Source: Symsagittifera roscoffensis (lineage: Eukaryota; Xenacoelomorpha; Acoela; Convolutidae). From it: DNA of 64,000 bases. Made by a program: the position numbers and the translations under genes. Of the stretch, positions 50,464-63,546 are shown piece after piece; positions within the stretch are counted from its first letter, which is position 1; each line of letters opens with the position of its first letter. The notes below the pieces were generated by a model that saw nothing but the letters and a program-made list of their open reading frames with translations, ran no database searches and had not been told where the DNA came from. The stretch spans positions 10,143,671-10,207,670 of the forward strand of contig NC_087064.1 in assembly GCF_963678635.1 (NCBI RefSeq), read 5' to 3'.

Positions 50464-51100
50464 ACCGAGGGATGATATGGACAAGAGACGCTCTTGTGCC
50501 AATTGCAGTTCAACGGACCATCATGTATCAGCATGCCCAACTTACAAACAAGGCATGAAAGCAATAGGCTTTAGGCTCGAGGACGAAAATGCGTCAGAAG
50601 TTGACCATGAGGATTTCATGAGAGGAGTACTTGCGAAATTCGGCCCGAAGTGTTTCTTTTGTAACTTGGAAGGTCATTTTAGATCAGATTGTCCGCAGTT
50701 CTGGGATGCTATAGCAGACATCAAACATTCAAGGCATGAGGAAGCTTTATCGGGAGTGAAAGCCAGCAAGGCTCGCCTATTGAGTGAAGCGGAAGCGTGC
50801 AGAAAAGAAAAACCGCAAGAGCTGGCAACGAAGAAAATGCGAGCGGTAACAGAAGAGACAAGTGAACCGGAACCGGTGACTGCGGCCGACGACTTCAAGA
50901 TTGATTATAAGGCAGCCGCGAGGGATGCTCTAAATTGGGTGCAGTAGGAACTGGTAGCGAAAGAGATCGAGCAGAAAAGGAAGCTGGAATAAGAAAATGA
51001 GAAACTACAGGAGAAGCTGAATACCTTCGAGGCAACAGAAGTCGAAGAAACAAAAGCACTTAGTAAATTGAGCATGAAACTTAATGTGATCTCCGGGCAG
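50464..51100 (+). pseudogene. Nucleocapsid zinc knuckles and spacer, copy 2
   Basis: Resumes after the capsid deletion. Both knuckles are intact (CANCSSTDHHVSAC and CFFCNLEGHFRSDC). Stops at 50945 (TAG) and 50988 (TAA) break the spacer leading to protease. Confidence 0.88.
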
Positions 51101-51523
51101 AGGTAATCTCGGTAGCAGGACACCAGGTAATCAGAAATCTGAGTGAACCATCAGAGTTCACTTTGATGCATTTGAACACATAGGCAGATTATATGAGGCA
51201 GGTGGAGCCACGCACTGAGTCGAGAGCTGTGCGAGCACTACTAACAACGGGTGGCCCTCTCATAAAGAAGCTTCATGGGCGCTACGTAGGGGAGGAGCGA
51301 TTTACGTAGACGGAAGAACACCGATAACGGTTCTCCACATGGGAGGACGGGACCTTTGGATGAGCTTCCTGGTAGTCGAGAATTTGGACGACACCGGCCA
51401 ATTCATCTTGGGCAGGAATTTTGACGTGATGATAGACTTGACAACAGTCTAATAAGGATTAGAAACCCTGATCGGAAGTATGTTAAGAAACCAATTAATA
51501 GAATAATAATAGATGAAAATGAG
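51101..51523 (+). pseudogene. Protease remnant lacking active site, copy 2
   Basis: Matches the copy 1 sequence on both sides of protease, but a deletion at about 51290 removes some 355 bp including the D-T-G codons. The end of protease (DLWMSFLVVENLDD, FDVMIDL) is present. The polyprotein of this copy could not be self-processed. Confidence 0.85.
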
Positions 51524-52978
51524 GTGCCAATTTTTTTAGATAGAAAAGTAAAACTACAGCCAGGGCAGGCTGTGGTGGCAATTTTTAGAATCAGGAAATT
51601 GAATTCGTTAGGTGATACTAAACAGGTTTGCTTGGTACCGAATTGGTTCAGTGATTTTAGGCCGGAGCTTCTCGGTAACTCGAAACGGACTGTGTGTCAG
51701 TGTGTTATTGAACACACTGGACACCACGGTTTCAATCCAATATTGAAAGAAGCTTGGTTACGCTTTGCCGATGAGGACCGACTTTGAAGAGACACAAAAT
51801 TGAAGAAACATAATGTGAAAGACTCTCCTTATCATGCCAATAGAGATAAAATTTTGAAAAGGTGTAATGAATTAAAATCTATTCATAAGCTGTTTTCAAT
51901 GAAGTCCGAAACGGACGACGGCTTATCAAGCTGCTCGAATTTTCCGAAACGCCCCTCGTCACATGAACTAGAATCTGACAAACCTTTAAAAAGGAAAAAA
52001 GGCGAGGGAGATTTCGAATTACTGCGGGACGTTTTAAGTCGGAACGCAGATGTATTTTCAAAGCATAAGGCGGATATCGGTTGCTGTAACTTCGTCGAAC
52101 ACGAAATCGAACTTCAAGAAGGCGCCGTTCCCCACAGAGAGAGCGCAAGACGAATGACGCCACATAAGTCGGAAGCGTGCCGAGCGGAGATCGAAATGTT
52201 GCTCGAATACGACATGATTGAACCCTCGAAATCGCCATGGGCTTGCGGAGTAGTAATGGCGAAAAAGAAAGGGGGGCAGCTTAGATTTTGTTGCGACTTT
52301 CGTTACTTGAACGCGGTAACGATAAAAGATGCGTACCCGATACCGCGAATAGACGAGAGCCTATCTAAACTCGGTGATGCCAAGTTCTTCACCACACTGG
52401 ACTTGTGTTCTGCCTTCTGGCAGGTTCCTCTGCGGAAGAAGGATAGAGAGAAGACCAGATTCGCGTGCGAATTGGGGTTGTACAAATGGAAGAGGATGCC
52501 CTTCGGCTTCTGCAACGCAATGGCCACTTTTCAAAGACTGATGGCTCAGGCTTTGACTAGAGTGACAAAGAAGTACGGGAATCTTGTGATGTGTTACGTG
52601 GATGACGTAGTCATAGCAACATCGACCCTGGAAGACCACATTGATTGGCTCGATGAGGTCTTTGGATGCAAGAAAAGAGAAGGCTTGAAGTGCAAACCAT
52701 CGAAATGTGAAATCCTAAGGGATTCGATCAAGTACCTAGGAAGAATGGTGGACAGGCATTGTGTGAGGCCGGACTTGGAAGCAGTAGAGGCTGTGTTGAC
52801 ATGGAAGGCTCTGAGAACGGACACACAACTCATGAGCTTCCCAGGGTTTGCCAACTTTTACCGTGAGTTCATAAAAGGATATGCAGACAAGGTGTATCCA
52901 ATGCAGAGGCTGATGCGCAATAAAGAAAAGAAGTTCGAATGGAACGATGAAGCACAAATTGCTTTCGAGAGCATATAG
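51524..52978 (+). pseudogene. Protease-RT connector and reverse transcriptase, copy 2
   Basis: The frame runs from PIFLDRKVKL (seven Ts) through LRFADEDRL to a TGA at 51785, then from about 51800 for 392 codons through RT. It keeps the part deleted in copy 1 (YDMIEPSKSPWACGVVMAKK), followed by LRFCCDFRYLNAVTIKDAY, CSAFWQVPL, MPFGFCNAMATFQRL and catalytic MCYVDDVVIAT. A TAG at 52976, where copy 1 has AAG, ends the frame just before RNase H. Confidence 0.9.
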
Positions 52979-54144
52979 CGGGAACTGTGCGAAGCGCCAG
53001 TGCTAGGAATGCCTACAGAGAAGGGCATGTTTGTTCTTGACACAGACGCATCGGTAGTGGCCATCTCGGGAATATTGCATCAGGAGCAGGAATGGAATGG
53101 AAGAACGGTTCTCCGTCCCATTGCATAAAACAGCAAGGTTTTGAACGACACTGAGATGAATTATTGTGCACCAAAAGCAGAAGTGTTTGCAGTAGTCACA
53201 TTCGTGGAAAAGTACCGCGCATACTTGGGGAGCGCTCCCTTTAAGTTACGCGTGGATAACAGAGCGTTATCCTGGTTGAAGACCTACTCGATGGATCAGA
53301 GTTACATTGGTAGATGGAGAGTAAGATTGGATGGCTACCACATGATAATCGAGCACAGGATGCGTGACATACACCAGAATGCTGACAACCTCAGCAAGAA
53401 AACCGGGTTCTATGAAAGGTTGGAACAGAAGTAAGCCAATCAGGCAGAAATAAAGGAAGGGTTCTCGTTTCTGGACAAGGAAACTCACGAAACGCTTCCC
53501 TTAACGAATTGGTTGGACAAGTCTGGACATCCAATTCCAGGACATCCTGAGTTACCTGTAGAGAAAGCAGCCGAGATAAAGATTCTGTCCAAAAAGGACC
53601 CGGTGATCTTGAATCTGTTGCTGCGCTCAAACCTGGTCCAGCTGGAACTCTCTCGAATGAGCATAAACAGCCACTCATTGTTGGATAAGACTGTGCAGAT
53701 CACATCACAAGTGATGCGGATTCTAGGTGGGTTGTTAGAGAGAGAAGTGACCAGAGATGACCCCGAGTGGGCAGCAGCCATGGCATCACTGATAGTCAGC
53801 GAGAAGGTGAAGATCATGCCGTCAATACGACAACACAAAGACAATGAGGGGGATTGTAGGACAATAGTTCAGCAACTAGTATCCTCAATACCCCTCGTAG
53901 TTTTAACCAGTACTTCTTACAGTCGGAAAGAACAGTCGGAACGATACCAGGATAAAGAAGGTGAGAAAGTTGAACGAAACCTGGTGCAAGATTGTTTATC
54001 CGGGGAGACGAACGGTGAGAAGAGCCGGCGAGTTCAAGATCAATACCCGGGACAAGGAAGTTTGTCCGGGGAGTCTGATGTAGATGAAAAAGTTCCTGAT
54101 GAGAAACGGGACCTGAAGAACAAAGTTTTGTCCGGGGAGTTCAG
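52979..54144 (+). pseudogene. RNase H and linker, copy 2
   Basis: RNase H blocks LDTDASVVAISGILHQ, APKAEVFAVVTF and LRVDNRALSWL are present, but a TAA interrupts at 53126 and another TAA at 53432. The linker frame 53513-54289 runs on into the pre-integrase spacer without the frameshift seen in copy 1. This supports a continuous ancestral Pol. Confidence 0.88.
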
Positions 54145-56520
54145 ATGGATGCGAAAAATAACAGAACTGATCTGGAGGAGGGTGCAGACTCCGTCACAGA
54201 CTCTTCAACAGATGACAATTCTCGAAACTCAGGAATTGACATCTACTCAGACAGGAACTCGAGCTCGGGATCGGAACTGTCAGAACTAGCGATCCACGCA
54301 CTGCTAGTGGAAACTCGAGCAAGGGATCTGGATGGAGAGGTATACCAGGACCCTGACAGTGATCGCTACCTCATACCAAGCGAAAGAGTCTTAGCTGATT
54401 TAGAAACAATAGCGGCGTCGAAACGTTCGATAAGTCTGTTGCCACAAAAAGAGGTAGTCAGGACTGATCTTCAGCCATTCAAACAAGAAACACAGCCGCT
54501 GGCGAAGATTTGGTGCGTTAAGATGGAAGAAGACACACACCAGCCCAATGAGCTGAATAGTCAGTTGAGGGTCATGAAGACATACTTGATGGCGAGATGC
54601 AGACTCTCGGACCTACTAAGGGCGCAGAGAAATGACCGCATGACAAGCAACCTGAAAAGCTGGATAGAAAATGGTGCTCCGGACAAAGGTGACCTGGAGG
54701 GAAACCGTTGCCGTATTCTGAGACAGTATTTCATACAGAAAGAGGGAAGGTTATATTTGAACAAGGACGGGATTGTGGCTTGCGAGAGAACAGATGAAGA
54801 GAAATTCCTATACAAGTATAACGCGATAGTGTTGCCACAACTCTATCAGACAGAACTCTTATTCAGGTCGCATGATCAGATGGGCCATCAGGGGATCGAC
54901 AAAATGCATCAGAGGATCCTGAAGCGCTTTGAGTGGTCTGGAATGAAAAAGGCATAAGAGAAGTCGGTAACAGCGTGTCTATCATGCCAACAGGTCAAGG
55001 ATCCTAGGAAATTGCGATTTCCATTACAATCGATCGAGCCGTCTGAATTCAACGAGGTGGTGCAGATAGATCACCAAAAGATGCATGACTGACAGTGGTT
55101 ATAATCAAGTGTTGGTCATGATAGATAACTTCACGAAGTATGCAGAGGCCGTGCCCTGCATAACTGCCTCACCAGAAGAGACATGCGACCACCTGATCAA
55201 TACGTGGATAGCGAGGCATGGTTGTCCGATGACGTTTCAATCGGATAACAGAACAGCTTTCGTTGGAGAACTGACGAAAGAGCTTATGAGACGCTCACAG
55301 GTTGCTCAAGCTCACTCCACGACATAGCATCCCCAGACGATTGTTAGTGTCGATGATGAGGGTATATTGTTCCAGGTACATGACTGATTGGGACAGATAC
55401 CTTCAACAGGTGATGGGGGCTTATAATAGCAACACTCCACCACCGGAGTAAGTCCACACATGATGCTAACTGGTCACGAGAAGTCATTGCCCTTGACCCT
55501 TTTCTACCCAGAGTATGAGGGAAAGAAAGCGTCTCCACAAGTCTACGTGAGGGATGTGATTAGACGTCAGCAAGAGTTGAACGACTTGTGTAGACGAAAT
55601 ACTCAGCAAGCACAGGCAAGGCAGAGGAGAAGATTCCACAAGAAAGCAGCTGGTGCAAAAGTTTTCTCGGTAGGAGACTACAATTGGGTATTTCAGAATG
55701 ATATACCACCAAAAGGAACGAAAAAGCTCCTAAAAAAGTGGAGGGGACCCTTCATGATTACGGAAGTGCACCAGGAGGGACGCTTTTATAGACTGATTAC
55801 TGGCCGAGCCGCCCACTACGAGAAGACAAAGCCACACAACCCATCGACAGAAGACTGGTGTATACCTGCAGACATGGAAGAGGGGGGTTATCTAATGATG
55901 GACCCTGCTTGTGAGGCCAACGAGAAGGGCACCAGGGAAAAGAACGATGGAAACGAAGTCGTAGAGGAAGGAACAAGTACACCACTGGACCTGGATCCAA
56001 AGGAGGTGATCAAGGCAGACGATGAACTTTTACCCTATGCAGAAGAGGACTGGCAGGACCCAGATTTGGAACCAGATCTTCCATTCACGACACAGACTCG
56101 ACAGAACGACGGGACAAGATCCAAGAAGAAAAATAATCTTTACGGTGACGACTTTGTAGTAGACGGGATCGATCTAAAAATGATAGTGGAAGAAGTGGTG
56201 GGTCTAGAAGGAATAACCGTGTCACAAGACATCGACATAGTAGATGACCACGACCAGGAATGGATCGAGGACCGGTCGAAACCCGAAGTAGAATTCGGCG
56301 ACGAGAAACAGGAATCCTACGAACAAGATCTCACAAATCTGCGTGTCATGGAATGGCTGAACGAGATGACATCAGACCCCAAAGAGACCATTGTCACGTT
56401 TCAAGATGAAGATCGTGAAAGCATGAAATACATGAAAACGGAACAAGATGATCCTTCCTGGGCTGCCCAGGAAGGGCAACTACTCATTCCGGCTTCCAAC
56501 CTCGACTTGATATCCGGTAT
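54145..56520 (+). pseudogene. Integrase, copy 2, broken
   Basis: Frames 54145-54957, 55085-55327 and 55460-56560 cover spacer, zinc domain, core and C-terminal module. The catalytic Glu block GERQN is lost through a deletion near 55340, and TAA at 54955 and TAG at 55325 interrupt. The last frame fuses the GPF module (KWRGPFMITEVHQEGRFYRL) to the acidic tail, showing the copy 1 break at 26394 is private. Confidence 0.9.
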
Positions 56521-57145
56521 GCGATCGACGGGGAGTGGGGGTAGGACTTACCCACACTGAAAATTTATTAATAAAAAATTTAAGAATAACAAGAGAGACA
56601 GCACACTTAGAAGCAGAAAAGGGCGAAGAACCAAAGAAACCTGACATAGGGAGGGTAGTTGAGCCATATTTCAACTTACCAAATGAATATTCAAGTAGCA
56701 CAAAATTAACAGATAGCGATTTCATACTCACAAATAGAACATGTGCGATAGCAGTCACCGCAGACATAAGTTTTAGGACAGCGTTAGTGGCAGACTATAA
56801 ATGAGAATATAAAAACATAGAATTCTTTTGGAAGCAAAGACCAGGATTAGGGGGCGTAGCAGCTTTGCCTCCGGCGGCTCCCTAGATACCGGAAAAATAT
56901 TTATGCCTCTTGGTGACAAGGGCAACGGAAAAACAGCACGTGGACCCGGAAAACCTAGTCATGTCCTTGACGAGGTTGAGAGACTTCCTTGTGGAAAGGG
57001 AAGTGAAGGAGCTCTAGCTTCCAGTGTACGATCCGAACAGAGGACACTGCATCCTCAGGAGCTGTACGCGCTTATACACGTAATCTTCTCTGATACTAAT
57101 ATACAAGTATACTTACATAAGAAATATTACTTATGTATAGGCTGA
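56521..57145 (+). pseudogene. Macro-domain-like C-terminus, copy 2
   Basis: Frame 56535-56804 reads from the acidic tail (GLTHTENLLIKNL) through DIGRVVEPYFNLPNEY into DFILTNRTCAIAVTAD. It gives the in-frame link that copy 1 lost. After a TGA at 56802 the second half follows with YLCLLVTRATEKQH, SLTRLRDFL and IFSDTNIQV. The P-V-Y-D-P-N-R-G loop is kept too, so the unusual loop is a family trait and not decay. Further stops at 56883 and 57017 and a missing base near 57043 break it. Confidence 0.6.
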
Positions 57146-57541
57146 GTTAAGGTGACATGCAAGAGGGTGTCAAACTAAAATAACCAAACTATCACTAGTG
57201 TGTGATATGTGTGTTATGTTATGTTATGTGTTATGTTATTAAGATTCTGGGTAAGAAGGAGTTAGTGACCATGAACAACTGAATAACGATCTTAGGATTA
57301 GATCCAAAATTTGGACTGTCCAATCTTATGTCGAATTCCAAAATTTTAGAGACCGATTGATTTTAATAAATTTTAGGATCAAAACTTTTTTATCTGACTC
57401 TTTTAAATAAATTTCAACGAGAAGTTGAGGTGAAACTGACAAGTGTGATATTCGTGACCTCTTTACTAGATCCTGGTTGATCGTTTAATTACTCATTTGA
57501 GTCAAATCATTGAATCAAATCGAATCAAAGCCAAAAAGAGA
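57146..57541 (+). promoter_or_regulatory. Conserved spacer before ORF B, copy 2
   Basis: Aligns with 27297-27734. It keeps GGACTGTCCAATCTTA, GATTGATTTTAATAAATTTT, the donor-like GGGTAAGA (57249-57256) and the acceptor-like CTCTTTACTAG ending at 57469. Confidence 0.45.
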
Positions 57542-58132
57542 ATGGATAACTTCAACTTGGATGAATTGATGGACCTGGCAGAGGCATATGTAGGACCGAT
57601 GGTAGATGCGATCTATCGTCGGCTAATGGATCGAGACTTCGCTCTGGAGGACCCAGAGGTAGTCATGTTGCTGACCACCCTGATAAACATCTTGGGGCAT
57701 GACAACCGTGGGGACCGCCCCACGGAAGTCCTATTGATGGCAGCATACGGAGAAAGGGTAGTACTAGACCGCCCGAGCATGAGAGTGATGAGGTGGAGAA
57801 ACCGGGCTCTCTCAGGGAGTGACTTGGCGAACGAGCCTGGATTGGGAAGTTCTAGGACTTACCAACCAGGTGAGATGCCTTTGCCCTCCAAGCCCAAGTC
57901 TGGGTTGAAGAGAATGCATCAAGAGATGAAAAGCGAAGCTGCCTCGTCTAGTTCACCACTGAGAATAGTTGTGCCACCAAAAGGGCGAGAGTAGAAAAAG
58001 GGGTTCAAACGAACCAAACCATGCAAAAATCTAGATGGGATGAAAGATGAGCTAGAAAGGACCAGAAATGAGCTAAATGAAAAGAATAAGACCATGCTCA
58101 CTACGGAGGAAGACGGAGACATGTGAAAGAGA
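57542..58132 (+). pseudogene. ORF B N-terminal region, copy 2
   Basis: ATG 57542 starts MDNFNLDELMDLAEAYVGP. The frame is open to a TAG at 57992 caused by a shift near 57985. The coiled-coil part then continues with a TGA at 58124. None of these breaks occurs in copy 1. Confidence 0.85.
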
Positions 58133-59611
58133 TTGTTTGAAGACTGCAACAAAAAGCAGGGTGAAGAAATTGAACGCTTGAGGCGGGACTACAAAGAGCG
58201 ATCGGAGCGGTTGGCGTTGACAACTGCCGTGGAAAAAGTGATACCTGCAAGGAGTGTTCCTCGTGGGCAGTGTCCGATGGAGCTCTTGACGCCTCGAGAA
58301 ATGAGTCAAACGACAGAAACGCGACCCCCAAATACAACAGGTCGAGTGACAATCCCGGACCCGATTGATACCTTGGGTGACCCGATCGTGGAGCAAACGG
58401 TGAGGAAAATGACAGAGACAGCTGGACGACTAGTCGCCAATAGGAAGGCGCCAGGTTCCGGGGTGACTTCACCCTACGGAACGATCGACGATACGGGCAG
58501 AGTACAGCTCTACCAAGACTTGATGACCAAACAGGGAGTTAGCGATACAACGCTACCAATGGGGAGCTCTAAAGTCCCAGAGAGGAAGACACGAAAGATG
58601 CCGGCAAAGAAAGTGTCCCGGGTGAGAGACGTACAAAAGAATAATCAGTTGAAGTATAACTTCACAGGAGTTCCGGAGGCGGATCCGAGAGCTTGCTTCA
58701 ATCGAGCAACCTGGAACCCAGCTGTAAACCTGCAGCAACCAACACTGGGGACATCACATCTGATACTGGGAGACAACTTGGTCAGAGTGCTCTCAAATTT
58801 GAGGACCTCCTGGATCACCACGGTGATGGCTTTCGGAGGCGCGACGATAGCCCAGTTATTTTGGATAATGGAGTTGATAAACCTAGGGAGAATCCCTAAT
58901 GTGATGATCCTAGTTGGGACAAGTAACATCTCGGGAAGCTCAGATGAGGAAGAAGCACTATGGGAATCAATGATGGTGTGGTTGCTTACTACCCTCTGGC
59001 AGAAGTTCAACTGCGCGGTACTGACCGTTTGCACTGTGCCAATGAACACGAGGACATTGACTGCAGCAGGGAGAAGACACAACGATGGAGTAATAGGGTG
59101 GAACAACATCCTAAGGAATCTTGCAAGTCGGAATGCCGGAAGGATGATCCTTATGGATATCGAACATGAGCTGAGGGCTATGGATCAGGCCAGGCTGACT
59201 ACTGACGGCATTCTTTTTGATAGCATAGAAGGACAGGCTTGGTTGAACAGAGTCTTCCGAGAGCGATTGGTTGAATTGGAAGTAGAACTCTTTGACACGG
59301 GAGTGCTGAAGGAAGAGGGAGCATCAAACGAACCGGCAATTACCATCTTTGTGCCTCCTAACCTGGAAACACGCTTGGAATTGATGCCGGCCGTGACGAA
59401 TTATAAACAGCAGAGCTCTAGCGAATCAGGTCAAAGAACAGACGTTCAAGATCGATTGGGAGAAGCGTCCATGAGGAGGACCATTAATCCTAGACGACGA
59501 TTAGGGCCGGTCAACCCGACGGTGAAGACGACCAGCATCTCCGGATCGGATCCGAGATCGGAGACGACGAGTACCAGTCGAGAGGAGAGACGCCTGATAG
59601 AGGCTATTTGA
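58133..59611 (+). pseudogene. ORF B coiled coil fused to SGNH domain, copy 2
   Basis: 492 codons in one frame join the coiled-coil end (GSSKVPERKTRKMPAKK) to the SGNH domain, showing both belong to one protein. The active site is ruined: block I is LILGDNLVRV (Ser to Asn), block III LVGTSNIS (Asn to Ser, Asp to Asn) and block V TDGILFDS (His to Leu), while flanking sequence remains close to copy 1. A frameshift near 59600 ends it. Confidence 0.85.
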
Positions 59612-61189
59612 TGTGGTCGAGGCCCATACCTTCTCCCTGGCACATATACAAGGATGAACTGATGAAACTGAACCTTCAGACGGTGAGCTTCGCGGCGGAT
59701 GCCATGCCATGAGGATACTGAACAGAGCGAGGTTATTGGTCAGCGGACTGTACTCGATATCAGTCGTAGATTGGTTGATAGCTGCTGGCATAAACTTCAG
59801 CTCCACGACTGCCTTGAGGTTTGCTGATCTAGAGGGACTGCCCTCTAATAATACAATGGGCCCAGTGAACGCAAGACCATTGCAAGACGTGAGAATAAAT
59901 CAGGATGAAGGAAATCGGGAAGAAAGACCTGGGAGATTCTTGACGACGAGGGCACCGATTGGACAACATGTCAAGATGTTCAGACAGGTGAAAGCACCCC
60001 CAAGCCACGTGAAAGAAAGGGCGTACCCGAAGCAAGTGAATCAAGAAGGTGATGCCCAAAGATACGGCGGGTTGAAAGCGATAAAGAAAGATGAGACCAT
60101 CTTTGCCGCGTACGACAAGGCAGAAATGAGGAAGGCCAAGATTATGATAGTAGCAAATTCAGACTTCGTACATACTTCCAAATCTCTGTTTTGGCCGGAT
60201 GTTATAATATTGGCAGCGGTCGATCTTGACTTAATGCAATCGGGGTACAAAGACAGACAGAGATGAACCCAATCACAATTGTGTTTGCTGGCATCAATGA
60301 CCATTTACACAGTAGGGGTTTCCTGAGCTGACTCAGAGAGCCTACGACGGCAGAAAACGCTGTATGGCCGGCATAAATGATATCCTCGAGTCAATGGTTG
60401 AAGTAGTGGATACTCTGAAGGAGGGTTCCTTCACCAAGATGACACCGAGAGCCGTGTTCGCGCTGTCTTTGGGGTATGCGATTGTGGCTTTGCTCTCGGA
60501 AGGGAAATACGATGTAATCATATCGGCCCCAAATCGCGAGATAGAGATGGAGAATCTGAGACCACTCAGGGCTGAACTACCTGCGGTGTGGTCGGATATC
60601 TCGAATACATTGAGAGAATTCAAGGACCATTCACTACACAAGCTAGTGTTGGACGAGGTGCTGGGGTTGGAACTGTCCAACTTCAGTCGACAGCTCAAGT
60701 TGAAGCCAGGAATAGACGACGACCATCGAGAGATCGTAGCGATGTCGAATGAATTATGGTTCCGAGGAATGGACATAAAAGAGGAAAGAAAAGGAGAAAG
60801 AATTCCCAGGAAACTGAAGCTCACTTGGAAGCGATGGTTTTGAGAACCAAACCAGAGGCTAACCAGTTGCTACATCTAACTCCTCGAGTAGCGGTTTTGC
60901 GTGCGGATGCTTTTGAGCAAGGCCCAGTGATGATCAGGAAGGACCATGCTTACTTAGTAAAGGAGGTGAACCTGGCCGAAAATGTTGAGGAAAGACAGCC
61001 GAGTTTGTGAACAGAGTGTGCCATGTTACCCTGGAAGCTTTTTGGACCCAGAAAGTGAAAGGGGAAGAAGGCTTTGAACGGACTGATAGCATGCTGAAAG
61101 GGTTTCGATCCGGATGGACCGGGTCCTTCTTGGCGAAAGTCCACCAAAAACTCTCTCGATACTTGATAAAAGAATTCCTCTAAGCAGTA
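59612..61189 (+). pseudogene. ORF B second SGNH-like region, copy 2
   Basis: Frames 59709-60266, 60364-60843 and 60756-61010 match 29850-31380 of copy 1. Frame 59709-60266 reads VVDWLIAAGINFSSTTALRF across the site of the copy 1 deletion. Ser in MIVANSDFVH, GINDHLHSR and GIDDDHREIVAMS are all kept, unlike the first domain. A short deletion and several shifts are present. Confidence 0.75.
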
Positions 61190-62334
61190 GTGGAAGTATC
61201 AGTCGTTGAACTACTATCCTTGTTCGAGACGTTTGGAGCAGAAAACTTCGTGAAAGGACCGGTGGTACTGCTCACCGAAGGAGTTCAGAACTTGCGGTTA
61301 GATGGACTTCTAACATTGATCGCGATAACAGATGGAAACTTGGGAGGACTGATGAACTTGACCCGTTACCCAGAGCAGATGAGAGAGAATGTGAGGAAGT
61401 TCGACCTGAAGAAAGCCACGGCTTCCTGAAATAAGATAAGAGATTTGAGACACCTTCTTATCCAGTATCTCCTGCAGCAGAAGCGCTTTGGAACAGGAGA
61501 GGATGAGACGATTGCGAGGGAGGAAGACGTGAGGCGACATGTTGGGGCATGCCCCTGCTAACTGACTTGAGCTTGGCTATGAGGACCGATCCCTTAGCAA
61601 TGATCCGAGTAGCCACGGAGTTTGTGACAGTGATATATGTTCCGGCAGTCACGTTTGCGTTCCCTGACGTTAAGGTGGAGGCGTACAGGAGGTCGGTGCT
61701 GCACCTGAACCTCATATCAGCAGTGGACGGGAGTGCGCTGAACTGGTGTGAGCAGCACGTATTGCGGGAACTCATGAGCGAAGATCTGTTATTTGCAAAA
61801 ATATCAGAGCGAGAAATGACCGTCGTCAACTTTGACGATCACTTCCTTGATCGTATGGGAGAAGTAGAGAGAGGGCACATTGAGTTATTTCCGAAGCTCT
61901 GGAATCTAAGGCCCTACGACAAGACAAATGGTGAGATCACCAGGATTCCTCGTCTCACTGCAGCAAACCACAAGGTGAGAGAAGAGACGAGAGACTGGGG
62001 TGATTACAAGAAGCTGCCAGAGGAAATCCCTGAACTCTCTCTGATAAGAAGGATGTCGCTCGGAGCAGTCTCCGTAGTCCAAACTCCTAGGTTGAGAGCG
62101 TTTGATACCAATGAAAGGAGTGTAGCGAAATTCGCGGAAACGATGGATGCGTGTTTTGTGAGTAGAAATGCCGCAGTGTTACAGCATACGCGATTTGCCT
62201 ACACGGATCAAGCGACGAGAAGGCAAAAAAGCAACGCCGCGACTCCTAAGCCTGGAGGATTTGACAGGGAATGGGCAGAATTAAACCTAGCACCTATGAG
62301 GATGAGAGGCAGAGCCGAATTACCTGATACCTGA
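61190..62334 (+). pseudogene. ORF B unknown region, copy 2
   Basis: Frames 61190-61429 and 61549-62334 match 31400-32560 of copy 1. The first reads VVELLSLFETFGAENFVKGP across the point of the copy 1 one-base deletion. Breaks at 61181 (TAA), 61427 (TGA), about 61545 (shift) and 62332 (TGA) are private to this copy. Confidence 0.8.
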
Positions 62335-63546
62335 GGCCTCCCTGATTTTGACTAGTGTGAAACCGGAGTTAACAGTGGAAGGAACGCTGCAGACGAGAAC
62401 CTTCCTGACACCCCCCGTCTATTAGGAAATCGAAGTAGTCCATGGAGAGGAGGAAGATAAATCAGCCGGCAGGCTAATCAAACCAAAATTTCCGGTGGGG
62501 GCCAACACTGAAAAGCAAGGACCCTTAAAATCAAAAGACAGACCAGAAGGAGATGATGGACAGGGAGGAAACCATCGATCGGAGGAACCTATGCAACAGG
62601 ACACCGATCAAGTGGAGAAGGAAGACGACAAGGCATCCACAGGAGGAGTATCCAGCCTGGATTTAATTTTCCTCAGTGACTTCGAAAACAACGCGGATAC
62701 GTTGGAAACGACTGAGCCAGCAAACGAAGATACTTCGACACTGGAACCTCCGGCTTTTATAGCAGTGAAACGGAATTTGCCGGAGAGCAGCTCTCCGGGC
62801 AATTCTAAAGATAGCAAACAGAGACTCCTCATGGAATCACGGAGGAGAAGAAGAATAGAAGGCGCTGCCAGAGTACCTTTCTTGGGAACGTTGCCCGAAG
62901 AAGAGTGGGAGGTACATCACCGAGACCATGAAAATAGGGCGGGATATAGATTGGACAGAGTGGCCTTCATGGAAGAAGTCTGGACGGTAGTTCAGAGCTA
63001 CGGAACCCAGTCCATTTTAAAAATAGGTCTCAACCGACCACTAATGCGGGAAGTCCTTGACAAACTCGACGGGAAGAAGGAAGGTTGAATGAGATGTTGA
63101 TCGACTCAGCCACTGACGAAAGTGAAGCAAACTCTCCTATCAAGATGACGCCGCAAGAAGACAAGGGAGAGGTGGTATATCTGTCGAGAACCAGGAGAGG
63201 AACAACGCGATCGAAATTGGTGATTGACAGGATCAATGAATTGAAGATGAAACTAGGCAGCCAAGTGATACCGAGGAGAGCGGGAAAGACGATGGTGGAT
63301 TCGGAAATTTCAATAAAAGCTGTCAATTCAGCGAAAAGGAAACGGGTCGAAGAATTCATGGATTTGGGACAAAGTGATGATCGATTGCCTGACACAGACA
63401 GAATGTTGACGGATGTAGCAATGGTGCCAACCATTCTCATGGCAGGGATAAAATCACCAGGTTATACATCTAAAAGGACTGACTGGAGCAACATTGAAAA
63501 TGGAAATACTCAGCCAATGTGGAGAAAGTACCAGGAAAGACTTTAA
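62335..63546 (+). pseudogene. ORF B acidic and basic unknown regions, copy 2
   Basis: Frame 62495-63088 reads through SSPGNSKDSKQRLLMESRRRR, where copy 1 has a TGA, and shows the original segment (HHRDHENRAGYRLDRVAFMEE) that copy 1 replaced by a duplication. Frame 63085-63546 holds the basic region (RTRRGTTRSK, NSAKRKRVEE). A shift near 63085 separates the two. Confidence 0.8.
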
